NCBI GenBank assembly: GCA_949383255.1
Contig: CASJPF010000002.1
Coordinates: 90,305-154,304, forward strand
Source: Lachnospiraceae bacterium
GTDB taxonomy: Bacteria > Bacillota > Clostridia > Lachnospirales > Lachnospiraceae
DNA: 64,000 nt
Reading direction: 5' to 3'
Shown: piece by piece, positions 8,534 through 16,538 of the stretch
Layout of the letters: each line of letters begins with the position of its first letter
Position numbering within the stretch: the first letter of the stretch is position 1
Made by a program: the position numbers and the translations under genes
The notes under the pieces: model-generated
Told to the model about the DNA's origin: nothing
Database searches by the model: none
What the model saw: only the letters and a program-made list of their open reading frames with translations

Positions 8534-9451
8534 ATGAGAGATATTAACAAATATCAAGGAATTATTCCGGCGTTTTATGCCTGTTATGACGAGAGCGGTG
8601 AAGTGAACGAGGAACGTGTGGAACAATTGACAGACTATATGGTAAAGAAGGGTGTGAAGGGGCTCTATGTAGGTGGTTCTTCTGGAGAATGTATTTATCA
8701 GAGTGTTGAGGACAGAAAACGCACGCTGGAGCGCGTTGTACAGGTAAGCGCAGGAAAACTAACGATTATTGCACATGTTGCGTGCAACAACACAGCAGAC
8801 AGTAAGGTGCTTGCAGCCCATGCGCAGAGTTTGGGCGTGGATGCGATTGCAGCCATTCCACCAATCTATTTTCACCTGCCAGAGTATGCCATTGCACAGT
8901 ATTGGAATGATATTTCGGATGCTGCGCCAGACACAGACTTTATTATTTACAATATCCCACAGCTTGCAGGTGTGGCGTTAACAATGCCACTGTTTCGAGA
9001 AATGCGAAAAAATCCAAGAGTGGCAGCAGTAAAAAATAGTTCTATGCCAACACAAGATATTCAGATGTTCAAGGCTGAGGGAGGAGAAGGATTTGCAGTG
9101 CTTAATGGTCCTGATGAACAGCTTGTGGCAGGTCTTGCAATCGGTGCAGATGGTGGAATCGGTGGTACATATGGCGTTATGCCAGAACTTTATCTAAAGA
9201 TTATGGAGTTGGTAAATGCAGGAAAAATTGATGCAGCGCAAAAAGTACAGTATGCGGCAAATGAGATTATCTATGCAATGTGTGCTTGTCATGGAAATAT
9301 GTATGGCGTGATTAAGGAAATTATTAAGATTCGAGAAGGTTTTGACATTGGCGGTGTGCGCAGACCATTACCATCATTAATCCCAGAGGATATGGAACAG
9401 GTAAAGAAATGCGTGCAGTTGATTGACAAGGCAATAGACCAGTTTATATAG
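8534..9451 (+). CDS. nanA: N-acetylneuraminate lyase
   Basis: A 305-residue TIM-barrel aldolase of the DHDPS/NAL family that splits N-acetylneuraminate into ManNAc and pyruvate. Key residues seen are GGSSGE (47-52), Tyr139 in IIYNIPQ, and the Schiff-base Lys167 in AAVKNSS. The start ATG at 8534 has AAAGGGG 6-7 bases upstream; a GTG at 8504 in frame is less well placed. It stands between nanQ and nanE. A sister aldolase role (DHDPS) is unlikely given the cluster. Confidence 0.93.
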   Translation: MRDINKYQGIIPAFYACYDESGEVNEERVEQLTDYMVKKGVKGLYVGGSSGECIYQSVEDRKRTLERVVQVSAGKLTIIAHVACNNTADSKVLAAHAQSLGVDAIAAIPPIYFHLPEYAIAQYWNDISDAAPDTDFIIYNIPQLAGVALTMPLFREMRKNPRVAAVKNSSMPTQDIQMFKAEGGEGFAVLNGPDEQLVAGLAIGADGGIGGTYGVMPELYLKIMELVNAGKIDAAQKVQYAANEIIYAMCACHGNMYGVIKEIIKIREGFDIGGVRRPLPSLIPEDMEQVKKCVQLIDKAIDQFI

Positions 9452-9466
9452 GCAGGAGGATTTTTT

Positions 9467-10165
9467 ATGACAAAACAGGAATTATTGAATCAGATAAAAG
9501 GAAAAGTGATTGTATCCTGTCAGGCAGTTCCGGGGGAGCCCTTGTATGTGGAAGAAAAATCGATTATGTATTTGATGGCGCGCGCGGCAAAGCAGGCGGG
9601 GACTCCAATGATTCGCACAAGCAGTATTCGAGATGTTGTGGCGATTAAGGAGGAGACAGGGCTTCCTGTAATTGGCTTGATTAAGGTACAATACGAAGGG
9701 TTTGAGCGTTATATTACACCGACAATGAAAGAAGTAGATGCGTTGGTGGAAGCAGGTTCCGACATTGTGGCATTGGATTGTACCAATCAGAAACGTGGCG
9801 ATGGGAAGAGCATTAGTGAGTATATTACAGAGGTGCGCACAAAATATCCAAATGTTGTTTTGATGGCAGATATTTCTACCTATGAAGAGGGTGTAAATGC
9901 GTGGAAGCTTGGCATGGATATTGTCGGGACAACAATGAGCGGATATACAGCACATTCTCCAAAGCTTGACGGACCAGATTATGAACTTGTAAAAAAATTG
10001 TCTGAAACGGTGGATATTCCAGTGATTGGTGAGGGAAGAGTACACAGCCCAGAGCAGGCAGTAAAAATGTTGGAGGCAGGCGCTTATGCTGTTGTGGTTG
10101 GAGGTGCTATTACAAGACCACTTGAAATTGCACAGCGTTTTATCAAAGCAGTGGAAAGTAGGTAG
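9467..10165 (+). CDS. nanE: N-acetylmannosamine-6-phosphate 2-epimerase
   Basis: A 232-residue TIM-barrel enzyme converting ManNAc-6-P to GlcNAc-6-P, which feeds NagA and NagB. Typical segments are VSCQAVPGEPL near the N-terminus, LDCTNQKRGDG in the middle, LMADISTYEE, GTTMSGYT and the phosphate-binding IGEGRVHSPEQA with GAYAVVVGGAITRP at the end. The ribosome site GGAGG precedes the ATG, 15 bases after nanA. Confidence 0.95.
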   Translation: MTKQELLNQIKGKVIVSCQAVPGEPLYVEEKSIMYLMARAAKQAGTPMIRTSSIRDVVAIKEETGLPVIGLIKVQYEGFERYITPTMKEVDALVEAGSDIVALDCTNQKRGDGKSISEYITEVRTKYPNVVLMADISTYEEGVNAWKLGMDIVGTTMSGYTAHSPKLDGPDYELVKKLSETVDIPVIGEGRVHSPEQAVKMLEAGAYAVVVGGAITRPLEIAQRFIKAVESR

Positions 10166-10168
10166 TAT

Positions 10169-10819
10169 ATGAAAAAGCACATAGTATGTTTTGGGGATTC
10201 CAACACACATGGATATTGTGCTAGTACAGGTGGGCGGTTTGATGAGACACAGCGCTGGTGTTGTTTACTTGAGAAAAAGCTTGGAGAGGACTACCTTGTG
10301 ATTGAAGAAGGGTTGAGTGGGCGCACCACCTGTTTTACCGATCCAATTCATGAGGGATTAAATGGGCTAAATTTTATTTATCCGTGTCTTATGAGTCATG
10401 AACCAGTTGATTTGCTGATTATTATGCTAGGGACAAACGACACAAAAGAGCGTTTTGGCGCTTCGGCGGCGTGCATTGCATTAGGGCTAAAACGACTGAT
10501 TGGAAAAGCAATTGCAACAACAGACTGTTGGAGTAGTGGGAAGGCAAATATTTTAATTGTGTCACCGCAGAATATTGACGCTAGATATATAGATTCGGAA
10601 GTTGGCGCGACAATGGGGCATGGTTGTGCAGAGAAATCAACAGGATTGGCAGCAGAGTTTGCAAAGATTGCAGCGCTTATGAAATGTCATTTTCTGGATG
10701 CAAACAAAGAGATTTCGGCGCCTGTCAATGAGATTGATTATATGCACCTGACAGCGGAGGGACACAGACAACTAGCAGATGTATTGGCGAAGAAGATTTC
10801 TAAAATCTTAATTCAGTAA
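10169..10819 (+). CDS. SGNH/GDSL esterase, possible sialate O-acetylesterase
   Basis: A 216-residue SGNH hydrolase. Block I is CFGDSNTHGY with the nucleophile Ser10; an Asn oxyanion residue is in MLGTNDT, and the Asp/His pair is in DYMHLTAEGH near the C-terminus. No signal peptide is visible, so it acts in the cytoplasm. It is the last gene of the nan operon, 3 bases after nanE. Removing O-acetyl groups from imported sialic acids before NanA is the most attractive role, but the family is broad and that is inference. Confidence 0.78.
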   Translation: MKKHIVCFGDSNTHGYCASTGGRFDETQRWCCLLEKKLGEDYLVIEEGLSGRTTCFTDPIHEGLNGLNFIYPCLMSHEPVDLLIIMLGTNDTKERFGASAACIALGLKRLIGKAIATTDCWSSGKANILIVSPQNIDARYIDSEVGATMGHGCAEKSTGLAAEFAKIAALMKCHFLDANKEISAPVNEIDYMHLTAEGHRQLADVLAKKISKILIQ

Positions 10820-10820
10820 A

Positions 10821-10850
10821 AAGAACGAGTGTAAAACACTCGTTCTTTCT
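10821..10850. terminator. Bidirectional intrinsic terminator between the nan operon and the HEGEH protein gene
   Basis: A perfect 11-bp stem (aagaacgagtg 10821-10831, cactcgttctt 10837-10847) with a 5-base loop. The arms end in A- and T-rich tracts, so it can serve the plus-strand esterase gene and the minus-strand gene that ends at 10849. Confidence 0.8.
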
Positions 10851-11367
10851 ATGCCGCGTAATCAATGTTGGCACCTCTAAATTTTGTAGCGTCAAGCTGC
10901 CTTTGATTTTTGGTGTAGGGGTTATCCTCATTAGAGTATTTGATTGTGGTGTTGGTAACACCGCCCGCAACATAAGTACGCCCGCATTCAGGGCAGATGG
11001 AAGTATGGATTGATACAGAAGCATTTAATACTTTTCCATCTTTTTGAGCAGCTTTTTTATATGCATTAGAAACATGTTCCCCTTCATGTGCGCGCACTCT
11101 GGCACCTGCGGATTCTGGTGAGATGTGTGACGCTGTTTTGAAGGAGACATTCTCGTCAGAGCCATCTTGATATTTGCGGTTAGCGCAGGTCTCACAGTCC
11201 TCTGGTGAGGAGCGTTTCCCAGGTTTTTTAACCTTGTCAGGATCAGCGCTGGGATCTACAGCATTGGGATTGGCTTCGTCTTTTCCTATAGGATTGGTAG
11301 ATGGATAGACAGTGTTTGTATACATGGGATAATTGGGGTATAATCCCGAAAAATTGCCAATTGTCAT
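10849..11367 (-). CDS. Putative metalloprotein with HEGEH motif (SprA-related type)
   Basis: A 172-residue protein of a family I know mainly from Lachnospiraceae-type Firmicutes, resembling SprA-related putative metalloproteases. It has CETC (Cys58, Cys61), the HExxH zinc signature HEGEH (94-98) and CPECG (Cys125, Cys128), so four Cys could bind a second metal. The N-terminal 50 residues are Pro/Asn/Asp-rich and look unstructured. No signal peptide is seen. The start at 11367 is preferred because AGGAGG lies 9 bases before it; an in-frame ATG 27 bases upstream would place that site inside the gene. It is a single-gene unit with no informative neighbours. Protease activity is unproven. Confidence 0.7.
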   Translation of the reverse strand: MTIGNFSGLYPNYPMYTNTVYPSTNPIGKDEANPNAVDPSADPDKVKKPGKRSSPEDCETCANRKYQDGSDENVSFKTASHISPESAGARVRAHEGEHVSNAYKKAAQKDGKVLNASVSIHTSICPECGRTYVAGGVTNTTIKYSNEDNPYTKNQRQLDATKFRGANIDYAA

Positions 11368-11445
11368 ATGACAGGACCTCCTTTTCTTAGCCATATTCTT
11401 GGATATGTTTTTTACAGTATAACATAAAAGGACTGTTATGGGAAG

Positions 11446-11481
11446 CGTAAAAAAGAGCTATTCCAATGGAATAGCTCTTTT
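11446..11481 (-). terminator. Intrinsic terminator of ppdK
   Basis: A perfect 14-bp stem (11451-11464 with 11468-11481, loop of 3). Read on the minus strand it is followed by a T run (complement of 11446-11454), 27 bases after the ppdK stop. Confidence 0.85.
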
Positions 11482-11507
11482 AAAAGCGTTTATCAAATTT
11501 ATATTCA

Positions 11508-14144
11508 CTATTTCTGGCTGATAGCTGCCTGTGCTGCCGCCAGTCTTGCGATAGGCACACGGAATGGTGAACATGATACATAGTCTAGACCAATCTTGTG
11601 GCAGAACTCTACAGAAGAAGGATCTCCGCCGTGCTCACCGCAAATACCAACATGAAGATTTGGATTTACAGGCTTACCAAGTTTGAGAGAAATCTCCATC
11701 ATCTTGCCGACACCAATCTGGTCAAGTTTTGCAAACGGATCGTTTTCAAAGATCTTTGTGTCATAGTAAGCATTTAAGAACTTACCGGCATCGTCTCTTG
11801 AGAAACCGAATGTCATCTGTGTCAGATCATTTGTACCAAAGCAGAAGAAGTCAGCTTCCTTTGCAATCTCCTCCGCTGTAAGTGCTGCTCTTGGAATTTC
11901 GATCATTGTACCAACTTCGTACTTTAATGCAACTCCTGCTGCTTCGATTTCAGCGTCTGCTGTCTCGACAACAATGTTCTTTACAAATTTCAGCTCTCTT
12001 ACTTCGCATACAAGAGGAATCATAATTTCTGGTTTTACTTCCCAATCTGGATGCTCTTTCTTAACTTCAATAGCTGCACGAATAACAGCTTTTGTCTGCA
12101 TTCTTGCAATTTCAGGATAGGTTACAGCAAGACGGCAGCCTCTGTGACCCATCATTGGGTTAAACTCATGCAGAGAAGCGATAATATTCTTGATCTCCTC
12201 CACAGATTTGCCCTGTGCATTTGCAAGTTTTTCAATGTCTGCCTCCTCAGTTGGAACAAACTCATGAAGTGGCGGATCAAGGAAACGAATCGTAACAGGA
12301 TTTCCTTCCAGAGCCTCATACAATGCCTTGAAATCACTCTGCTGATAAGGAAGAATCTTCTCAAGTGCTGCCTCTCTTGCCTCAACAGTATCAGAGCAAA
12401 TCATTTCACGGAATGCTGCAATTCTGCTCTCCTCAAAGAACATATGCTCTGTACGGCAGAGACCAATACCTTCTGCGCCAAGTTCCCTTGCCTTCTTTGC
12501 ATCTGCTGGCGTGTCTGCGTTTGTTCTAACTCTCAGCTTTCTATACTTGTCAGCCCAAGCCATAACTCTGCCAAACTCACCTGCAATCTGTGCATCAACA
12601 GTTGGAATCTGACCGTCATAAATATTTCCAGTTGTACCATCAATAGAGATATAATCTCCCTCATGATACTCTTTTCCTGCCAAAGTAAATTTCTTATTTT
12701 CTTCGTCCATAGCGATGTCGCCGCAGCCAGATACACAGCATGTACCCATACCACGTGCAACTACAGCAGCGTGTGAGGTCATACCACCACGCACTGTCAA
12801 GATACCCTGAGAAGCCTTCATACCAGTGATGTCTTCTGGTGATGTCTCAAGACGAACGAGAACAACCTTCTCGCCTCTTGCATTCCAGTTCTCTGCATCT
12901 TCTGCTGTAAATACAATCTTTCCACATGCAGCACCCGGAGAAGCGCCAAGACCCTTTCCAGCAGGGGTAGCATTCTTCAATGCCTTTGCGTCAAACTGAG
13001 GATGCAGCAGTGTGTCGAGGTTACGAGGATCAATCATAGCAACTGCCTCCGCCTCTGTCTTGTGTCCTTCATCAACCAAATCACATGCAATCTTTAAAGC
13101 TGCCTGTGCAGTTCTCTTACCATTGCGGCACTGTAACATATAGAGCTTTTTGTTCTCAACAGTGAATTCCATATCCTGCATATCATGGTAGTGATTCTCA
13201 AGTGTCTCACAAACCTTGATAAACTCTTCATATGCCTCAGGGAACTCCTGTTCCATCTGTGCAATTGGCATTGGAGTACGAACACCTGCAACAACGTCCT
13301 CGCCCTGTGCGTTCTTTAAGAACTCACCCATAAGTTTCTTCTCGCCTGTAGCCGGATCACGTGTAAATGCAACACCTGTACCAGATTCGTTGTTTAAGTT
13401 ACCAAATACCATTGGCATTACATTTACTGCGGTACCCCAAGAATAAGGGATATCATTGTCACGGCGATATACGTTTGCACGAGGGTTGTCCCAAGAACGG
13501 AAAACAGCTTCAATCGCAAGCTTTAACTGTTCTACAGGATCAGAAGGGAAGTCTTTGCCTAACTGATTCTTGTACTCAGCCTTGAACTGTTCTGCCAGTG
13601 TTTTTAAGTCTGCTGCTGTGAGATCAACATCAAACTGAACGTTTTTCTCTTCTTTCATTTTGTCAATAAGCTGCTCGAAGTATTTCTTGCCTACTTCCAT
13701 AACAACGTCTGAGAACATTTGAATAAAACGTCTGTAAGAATCATATACAAAACGCTCGAATGCAGGATCAGGATTACCCTTAATCATTGCTTCTACAACT
13801 TCGTCATTTAAACCAAGATTTAAGATAGTATCCATCATACCAGGCATGGATGCACGTGCACCAGAACGTACAGATACAAGCAAAGGATTTTTTAAATCTC
13901 CAAATTTCTTTCCGTTTACGCGTTCCATCTCTGCGACGCCGTCCATAACCTGAGCCATGATCTCGTCGTTAATCTTGCGTCCGTCCTCATAGTACTGTGT
14001 ACAAGCTTCTGTTGTGATTGTGAAGCCTTGAGGTACTGGCAGACCAATGCTTGTCATCTCTGCAAGGTTTGCACCTTTGCCGCCGAGAAGATTACGCATA
14101 CTCATGTCGCCTTCTTTAAATGAATATACCCATTTTTTACTCAT
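11508..14144 (-). CDS. ppdK: Pyruvate, phosphate dikinase
   Basis: An 878-residue enzyme, full length for the family, interconverting pyruvate + ATP + Pi with phosphoenolpyruvate + AMP + PPi. The N-terminal ATP-grasp domain begins VYSFKEGDMSMRNLLGGKGA. The swivelling domain carries the phosphorylated His in GGMTSHAAVVARGMG, and the C-terminal PEP/pyruvate barrel has GLCRTEHMFFE and CGEHGGDP. In anaerobic Clostridia it works with PPi-linked glycolysis. It is a single-gene unit with AAGGAG 7 bases before the ATG, its own promoter and its own terminator. Confidence 0.98.
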   Translation of the reverse strand: MSKKWVYSFKEGDMSMRNLLGGKGANLAEMTSIGLPVPQGFTITTEACTQYYEDGRKINDEIMAQVMDGVAEMERVNGKKFGDLKNPLLVSVRSGARASMPGMMDTILNLGLNDEVVEAMIKGNPDPAFERFVYDSYRRFIQMFSDVVMEVGKKYFEQLIDKMKEEKNVQFDVDLTAADLKTLAEQFKAEYKNQLGKDFPSDPVEQLKLAIEAVFRSWDNPRANVYRRDNDIPYSWGTAVNVMPMVFGNLNNESGTGVAFTRDPATGEKKLMGEFLKNAQGEDVVAGVRTPMPIAQMEQEFPEAYEEFIKVCETLENHYHDMQDMEFTVENKKLYMLQCRNGKRTAQAALKIACDLVDEGHKTEAEAVAMIDPRNLDTLLHPQFDAKALKNATPAGKGLGASPGAACGKIVFTAEDAENWNARGEKVVLVRLETSPEDITGMKASQGILTVRGGMTSHAAVVARGMGTCCVSGCGDIAMDEENKKFTLAGKEYHEGDYISIDGTTGNIYDGQIPTVDAQIAGEFGRVMAWADKYRKLRVRTNADTPADAKKARELGAEGIGLCRTEHMFFEESRIAAFREMICSDTVEAREAALEKILPYQQSDFKALYEALEGNPVTIRFLDPPLHEFVPTEEADIEKLANAQGKSVEEIKNIIASLHEFNPMMGHRGCRLAVTYPEIARMQTKAVIRAAIEVKKEHPDWEVKPEIMIPLVCEVRELKFVKNIVVETADAEIEAAGVALKYEVGTMIEIPRAALTAEEIAKEADFFCFGTNDLTQMTFGFSRDDAGKFLNAYYDTKIFENDPFAKLDQIGVGKMMEISLKLGKPVNPNLHVGICGEHGGDPSSVEFCHKIGLDYVSCSPFRVPIARLAAAQAAISQK

Positions 14145-14211
14145 TGTTTTTCTCCTTTACTGAATGTGTTACTTTACATAGGTGCCGCGCAATGGCACAC
14201 CATATGTATAA

Positions 14212-14240
14212 ATGATAAACATAATATGGTAAATTGTCAA
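14212..14240 (-). promoter_or_regulatory. Predicted ppdK promoter
   Basis: On the minus strand, a perfect TTGACA (14240-14235), a 17-base spacer and TATCAT (14217-14212), about 70 bases from the ppdK start. Confidence 0.72.
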
Positions 14241-14352
14241 GAATTTATCAAGGAAAAATTTTATGAGAAGAAACATAATTGTTACTTTTTATTTTATTGG
14301 GGAGGGAAAGTGACAGGATAGGACTTTTTATGAAAAGCAATAGCCTTTGTGA

Positions 14353-14381
14353 TTTACTTTTGATTTTTGGTATGCTATACT
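14353..14381 (+). promoter_or_regulatory. Predicted ychF promoter
   Basis: TTTACT (14353-14358), a 17-base spacer and TATACT (14376-14381), about 90 bases before the ychF ATG. Confidence 0.6.
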
Positions 14382-14477
14382 AAGGCATTATGAGGAAAAA
14401 CATAAAAGAAATAAACAATACCCTAAAGAATGAAAAGACTTATTACATCAAGAAAATTTAAAGGAGATTAAGATAAA

Positions 14478-15575
14478 ATGAAATTAGGAATTGTCGGGCT
14501 TCCAAACGTAGGAAAGAGTACATTGTTTAATTCACTGACAAAGGCAGGTGCAGAGTCTGCAAACTATCCATTCTGCACGATCGATCCCAATGTGGGCGTG
14601 GTGACAGTGCCAGACGAGCGGATAAAACTTCTTGGTGAGCTCTATCACACCAAAAAGGTAACGCCTGCGGTGATAGAGTTTGTTGATATTGCGGGACTTG
14701 TAAAAGGTGCATCAAAAGGAGAAGGGCTGGGAAATCAGTTTCTTGCCAATATCCGTGAGGTTGATGCGATTGTCCATGTGGTAAGATGTTTCGAGGATTC
14801 TAATATTGTCCATGTGGACGGCAACATCAATCCGCTGCGTGACATAGAAACCATTAATTTAGAACTTATTTTCTCTGATATTGAGATTCTTGAGCGCCGT
14901 ATTGCGAAAGTGTCTAGGGGGGCGAAGAATGACAAGACACAGGCGAAGGAACTTGCACTTGCAGAGCGCATCAAAGCGCATCTGGAAGAAGGAAAAATGG
15001 CAAAAAGCTTTGTTACCGAGGATGAAGAGGAAGTTTTATGGAGAAATGGGTATAATTTATTAACAGATAAGCCAGTTATTTTTGCTGCAAATGTAGCGGA
15101 GGAGGACCTTGCAAATGACGGCGTGGACAATGAAAGTGTGCAGGCAGTTCGTGAGTACGCCGCGAGTGAGGGCTTTGAAGTTTTTGTGATTTGTGCTCAA
15201 ATCGAGCAGGAGATTGCAGAGCTTGATGACGATGAAAAATCTATGTTTCTTGAAGATTTAGGTTTGAAGGAGCCGGGGCTTGACAAGCTGATTGCAGCAA
15301 GTTACAGATTGTTAGGGCTGATTAGTTTTCTCACGGCAGGAGAGGATGAGTGCCGCGCGTGGACGATTAAGGTCGGAACAAAAGCACCGCAGGCAGCGGG
15401 CAAAATACACACAGATTTTGAGCGCGGTTTTATTCGTGCAGAAGTGGTAAACTATAAGGATTTATTGGAAAATGGCTCGCTTGCAGCGGCAAAAGACAAG
15501 GGACTTGTCGGTCTCGAGGGCAAGGAATATGTTGTGAAGGATGGAGATGTGATTTTGTTCCGATTTAATGTATAA
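14478..15575 (+). CDS. ychF: Redox-regulated Obg-like ATPase YchF
   Basis: A 365-residue OLA1/YchF P-loop NTPase. Walker A is GLPNVGKST (7-15), the G3 motif is DIAGLVKGASKGEG, and the NxxE motif replacing NKxD gives ATP rather than GTP preference. The C-terminal TGS domain starts near residue 280 (FLTAGEDECRAWTI) and ends with the conserved KEYVVKDGDVILFRFNV. It binds ribosomes in the cytoplasm; the exact role is unsettled. AAAGGAG precedes the ATG. Confidence 0.97.
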   Translation: MKLGIVGLPNVGKSTLFNSLTKAGAESANYPFCTIDPNVGVVTVPDERIKLLGELYHTKKVTPAVIEFVDIAGLVKGASKGEGLGNQFLANIREVDAIVHVVRCFEDSNIVHVDGNINPLRDIETINLELIFSDIEILERRIAKVSRGAKNDKTQAKELALAERIKAHLEEGKMAKSFVTEDEEEVLWRNGYNLLTDKPVIFAANVAEEDLANDGVDNESVQAVREYAASEGFEVFVICAQIEQEIAELDDDEKSMFLEDLGLKEPGLDKLIAASYRLLGLISFLTAGEDECRAWTIKVGTKAPQAAGKIHTDFERGFIRAEVVNYKDLLENGSLAAAKDKGLVGLEGKEYVVKDGDVILFRFNV

Positions 15576-15656
15576 TATGTGGGGAACATTGCGCACAGGA
15601 AGAATGCAAGGTCAGCGTTTTTAAAAATTATTAAAAAAATAAGGTAGGTAAAAGAT

Positions 15657-16538
15657 ATGCCTGATACAATGGGAGTCAATGATATTGCTTTTCCACATCT
15701 GGGAATTTATCTGGAGAATTTGCCCAAAAGCTTTTCGGTCTTTGGGTTTGAGATTGCATTTTACGGTATGATTATCGGCATTGGTATAATACTTGGCGTG
15801 CTGATGGCGGAGCGCATGGCAAAAGCAGAGGGAATGGATACTGATATTATCTGGGATTTTGGTATCTATGCAGTAATTTTTTCAATTATTGGGGCGAGAA
15901 TTTACTATGTGGTTTTTTCGTGGGATTTATACAAGAATGACCTTTTAAGTATTTTTAATTTCAGGCAAGGAGGACTTGCCATTTACGGTGCAGTGATTGC
16001 TGCTTTTATCACTCTTTTTGTATACAGCAAAATTAAGAAGCTCTCACCATATCAGATTGGTGATTGCGGTGTGTATGGTTTAATTTTAGGGCAAATTATT
16101 GGACGTTGGGGGAATTTTTTTAACAGGGAGGTTTTTGGCGGCTATACAGATTCTTTGTTTGCTATGAGGCTTCCAGTAGATGCAGTGCGTCCGTGGGACA
16201 TTACAAAATCACAGCTTGATGGTATGGCACTTATGGGTGATGTCAATTTTATACAAGTGCATCCTACCTTTTTGTATGAAGGAGCATGGAATTTAGCGGT
16301 TCTAATCAGTATGCTTTTGTATCATAAGCGCAAAAAATATCATGGGCAAATGTGTCTTTTTTATCTTGGTGGTTATGGCATTGGGCGCTTTATTATTGAA
16401 GGAATTCGTACTGACAGATTGCTGATACCGGGAACGCAAATTGCGGTGTCACAGCTTTTAGGGCTTATATTGTTTATCTTTTCTATTATAATGAATGCGG
16501 TGATTCGGATTCGATTAAAGGGGGATAAGAATGAATGA
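15657..16538 (+). CDS. lgt: Prolipoprotein diacylglyceryl transferase
   Basis: A 293-residue membrane enzyme with about seven hydrophobic segments that transfers diacylglycerol to the lipobox Cys of lipoproteins. The signature lies at GRWGNFFNREVFGG (residues about 145-158), with HPTFLYEGAWN further on and the YGIGRFIIEGIRTD segment near the C-terminus. AAGGTAGG precedes the start. The gene overlaps the GH3 gene by 4 bases (ATGA), so the two are translationally coupled. Substrates in this window include the two binding lipoproteins at 4742 and 21650. Confidence 0.96.
   Translation: MPDTMGVNDIAFPHLGIYLENLPKSFSVFGFEIAFYGMIIGIGIILGVLMAERMAKAEGMDTDIIWDFGIYAVIFSIIGARIYYVVFSWDLYKNDLLSIFNFRQGGLAIYGAVIAAFITLFVYSKIKKLSPYQIGDCGVYGLILGQIIGRWGNFFNREVFGGYTDSLFAMRLPVDAVRPWDITKSQLDGMALMGDVNFIQVHPTFLYEGAWNLAVLISMLLYHKRKKYHGQMCLFYLGGYGIGRFIIEGIRTDRLLIPGTQIAVSQLLGLILFIFSIIMNAVIRIRLKGDKNE

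Larger units (their letters stand above)
14145..14477. other. Divergent intergenic region ppdK/ychF
   Basis: A 333-bp AT-rich region containing one predicted promoter for each direction. A short hairpin (gtgcc 14182-14186, ggcac 14194-14198) lies in the ppdK leader. Nothing else is recognisable. Confidence 0.6.

Noticed and set aside
9482..10210. 242-codon minus-strand ORF opposite nanE
   Set aside because: Antisense to a clear enzyme gene; His/Cys/Asn-rich with no recognisable domain.
12051..12776. 241-codon plus-strand ORF opposite ppdK
   Set aside because: Antisense shadow of a highly conserved gene; Cys/His/Asn-rich with no domain.
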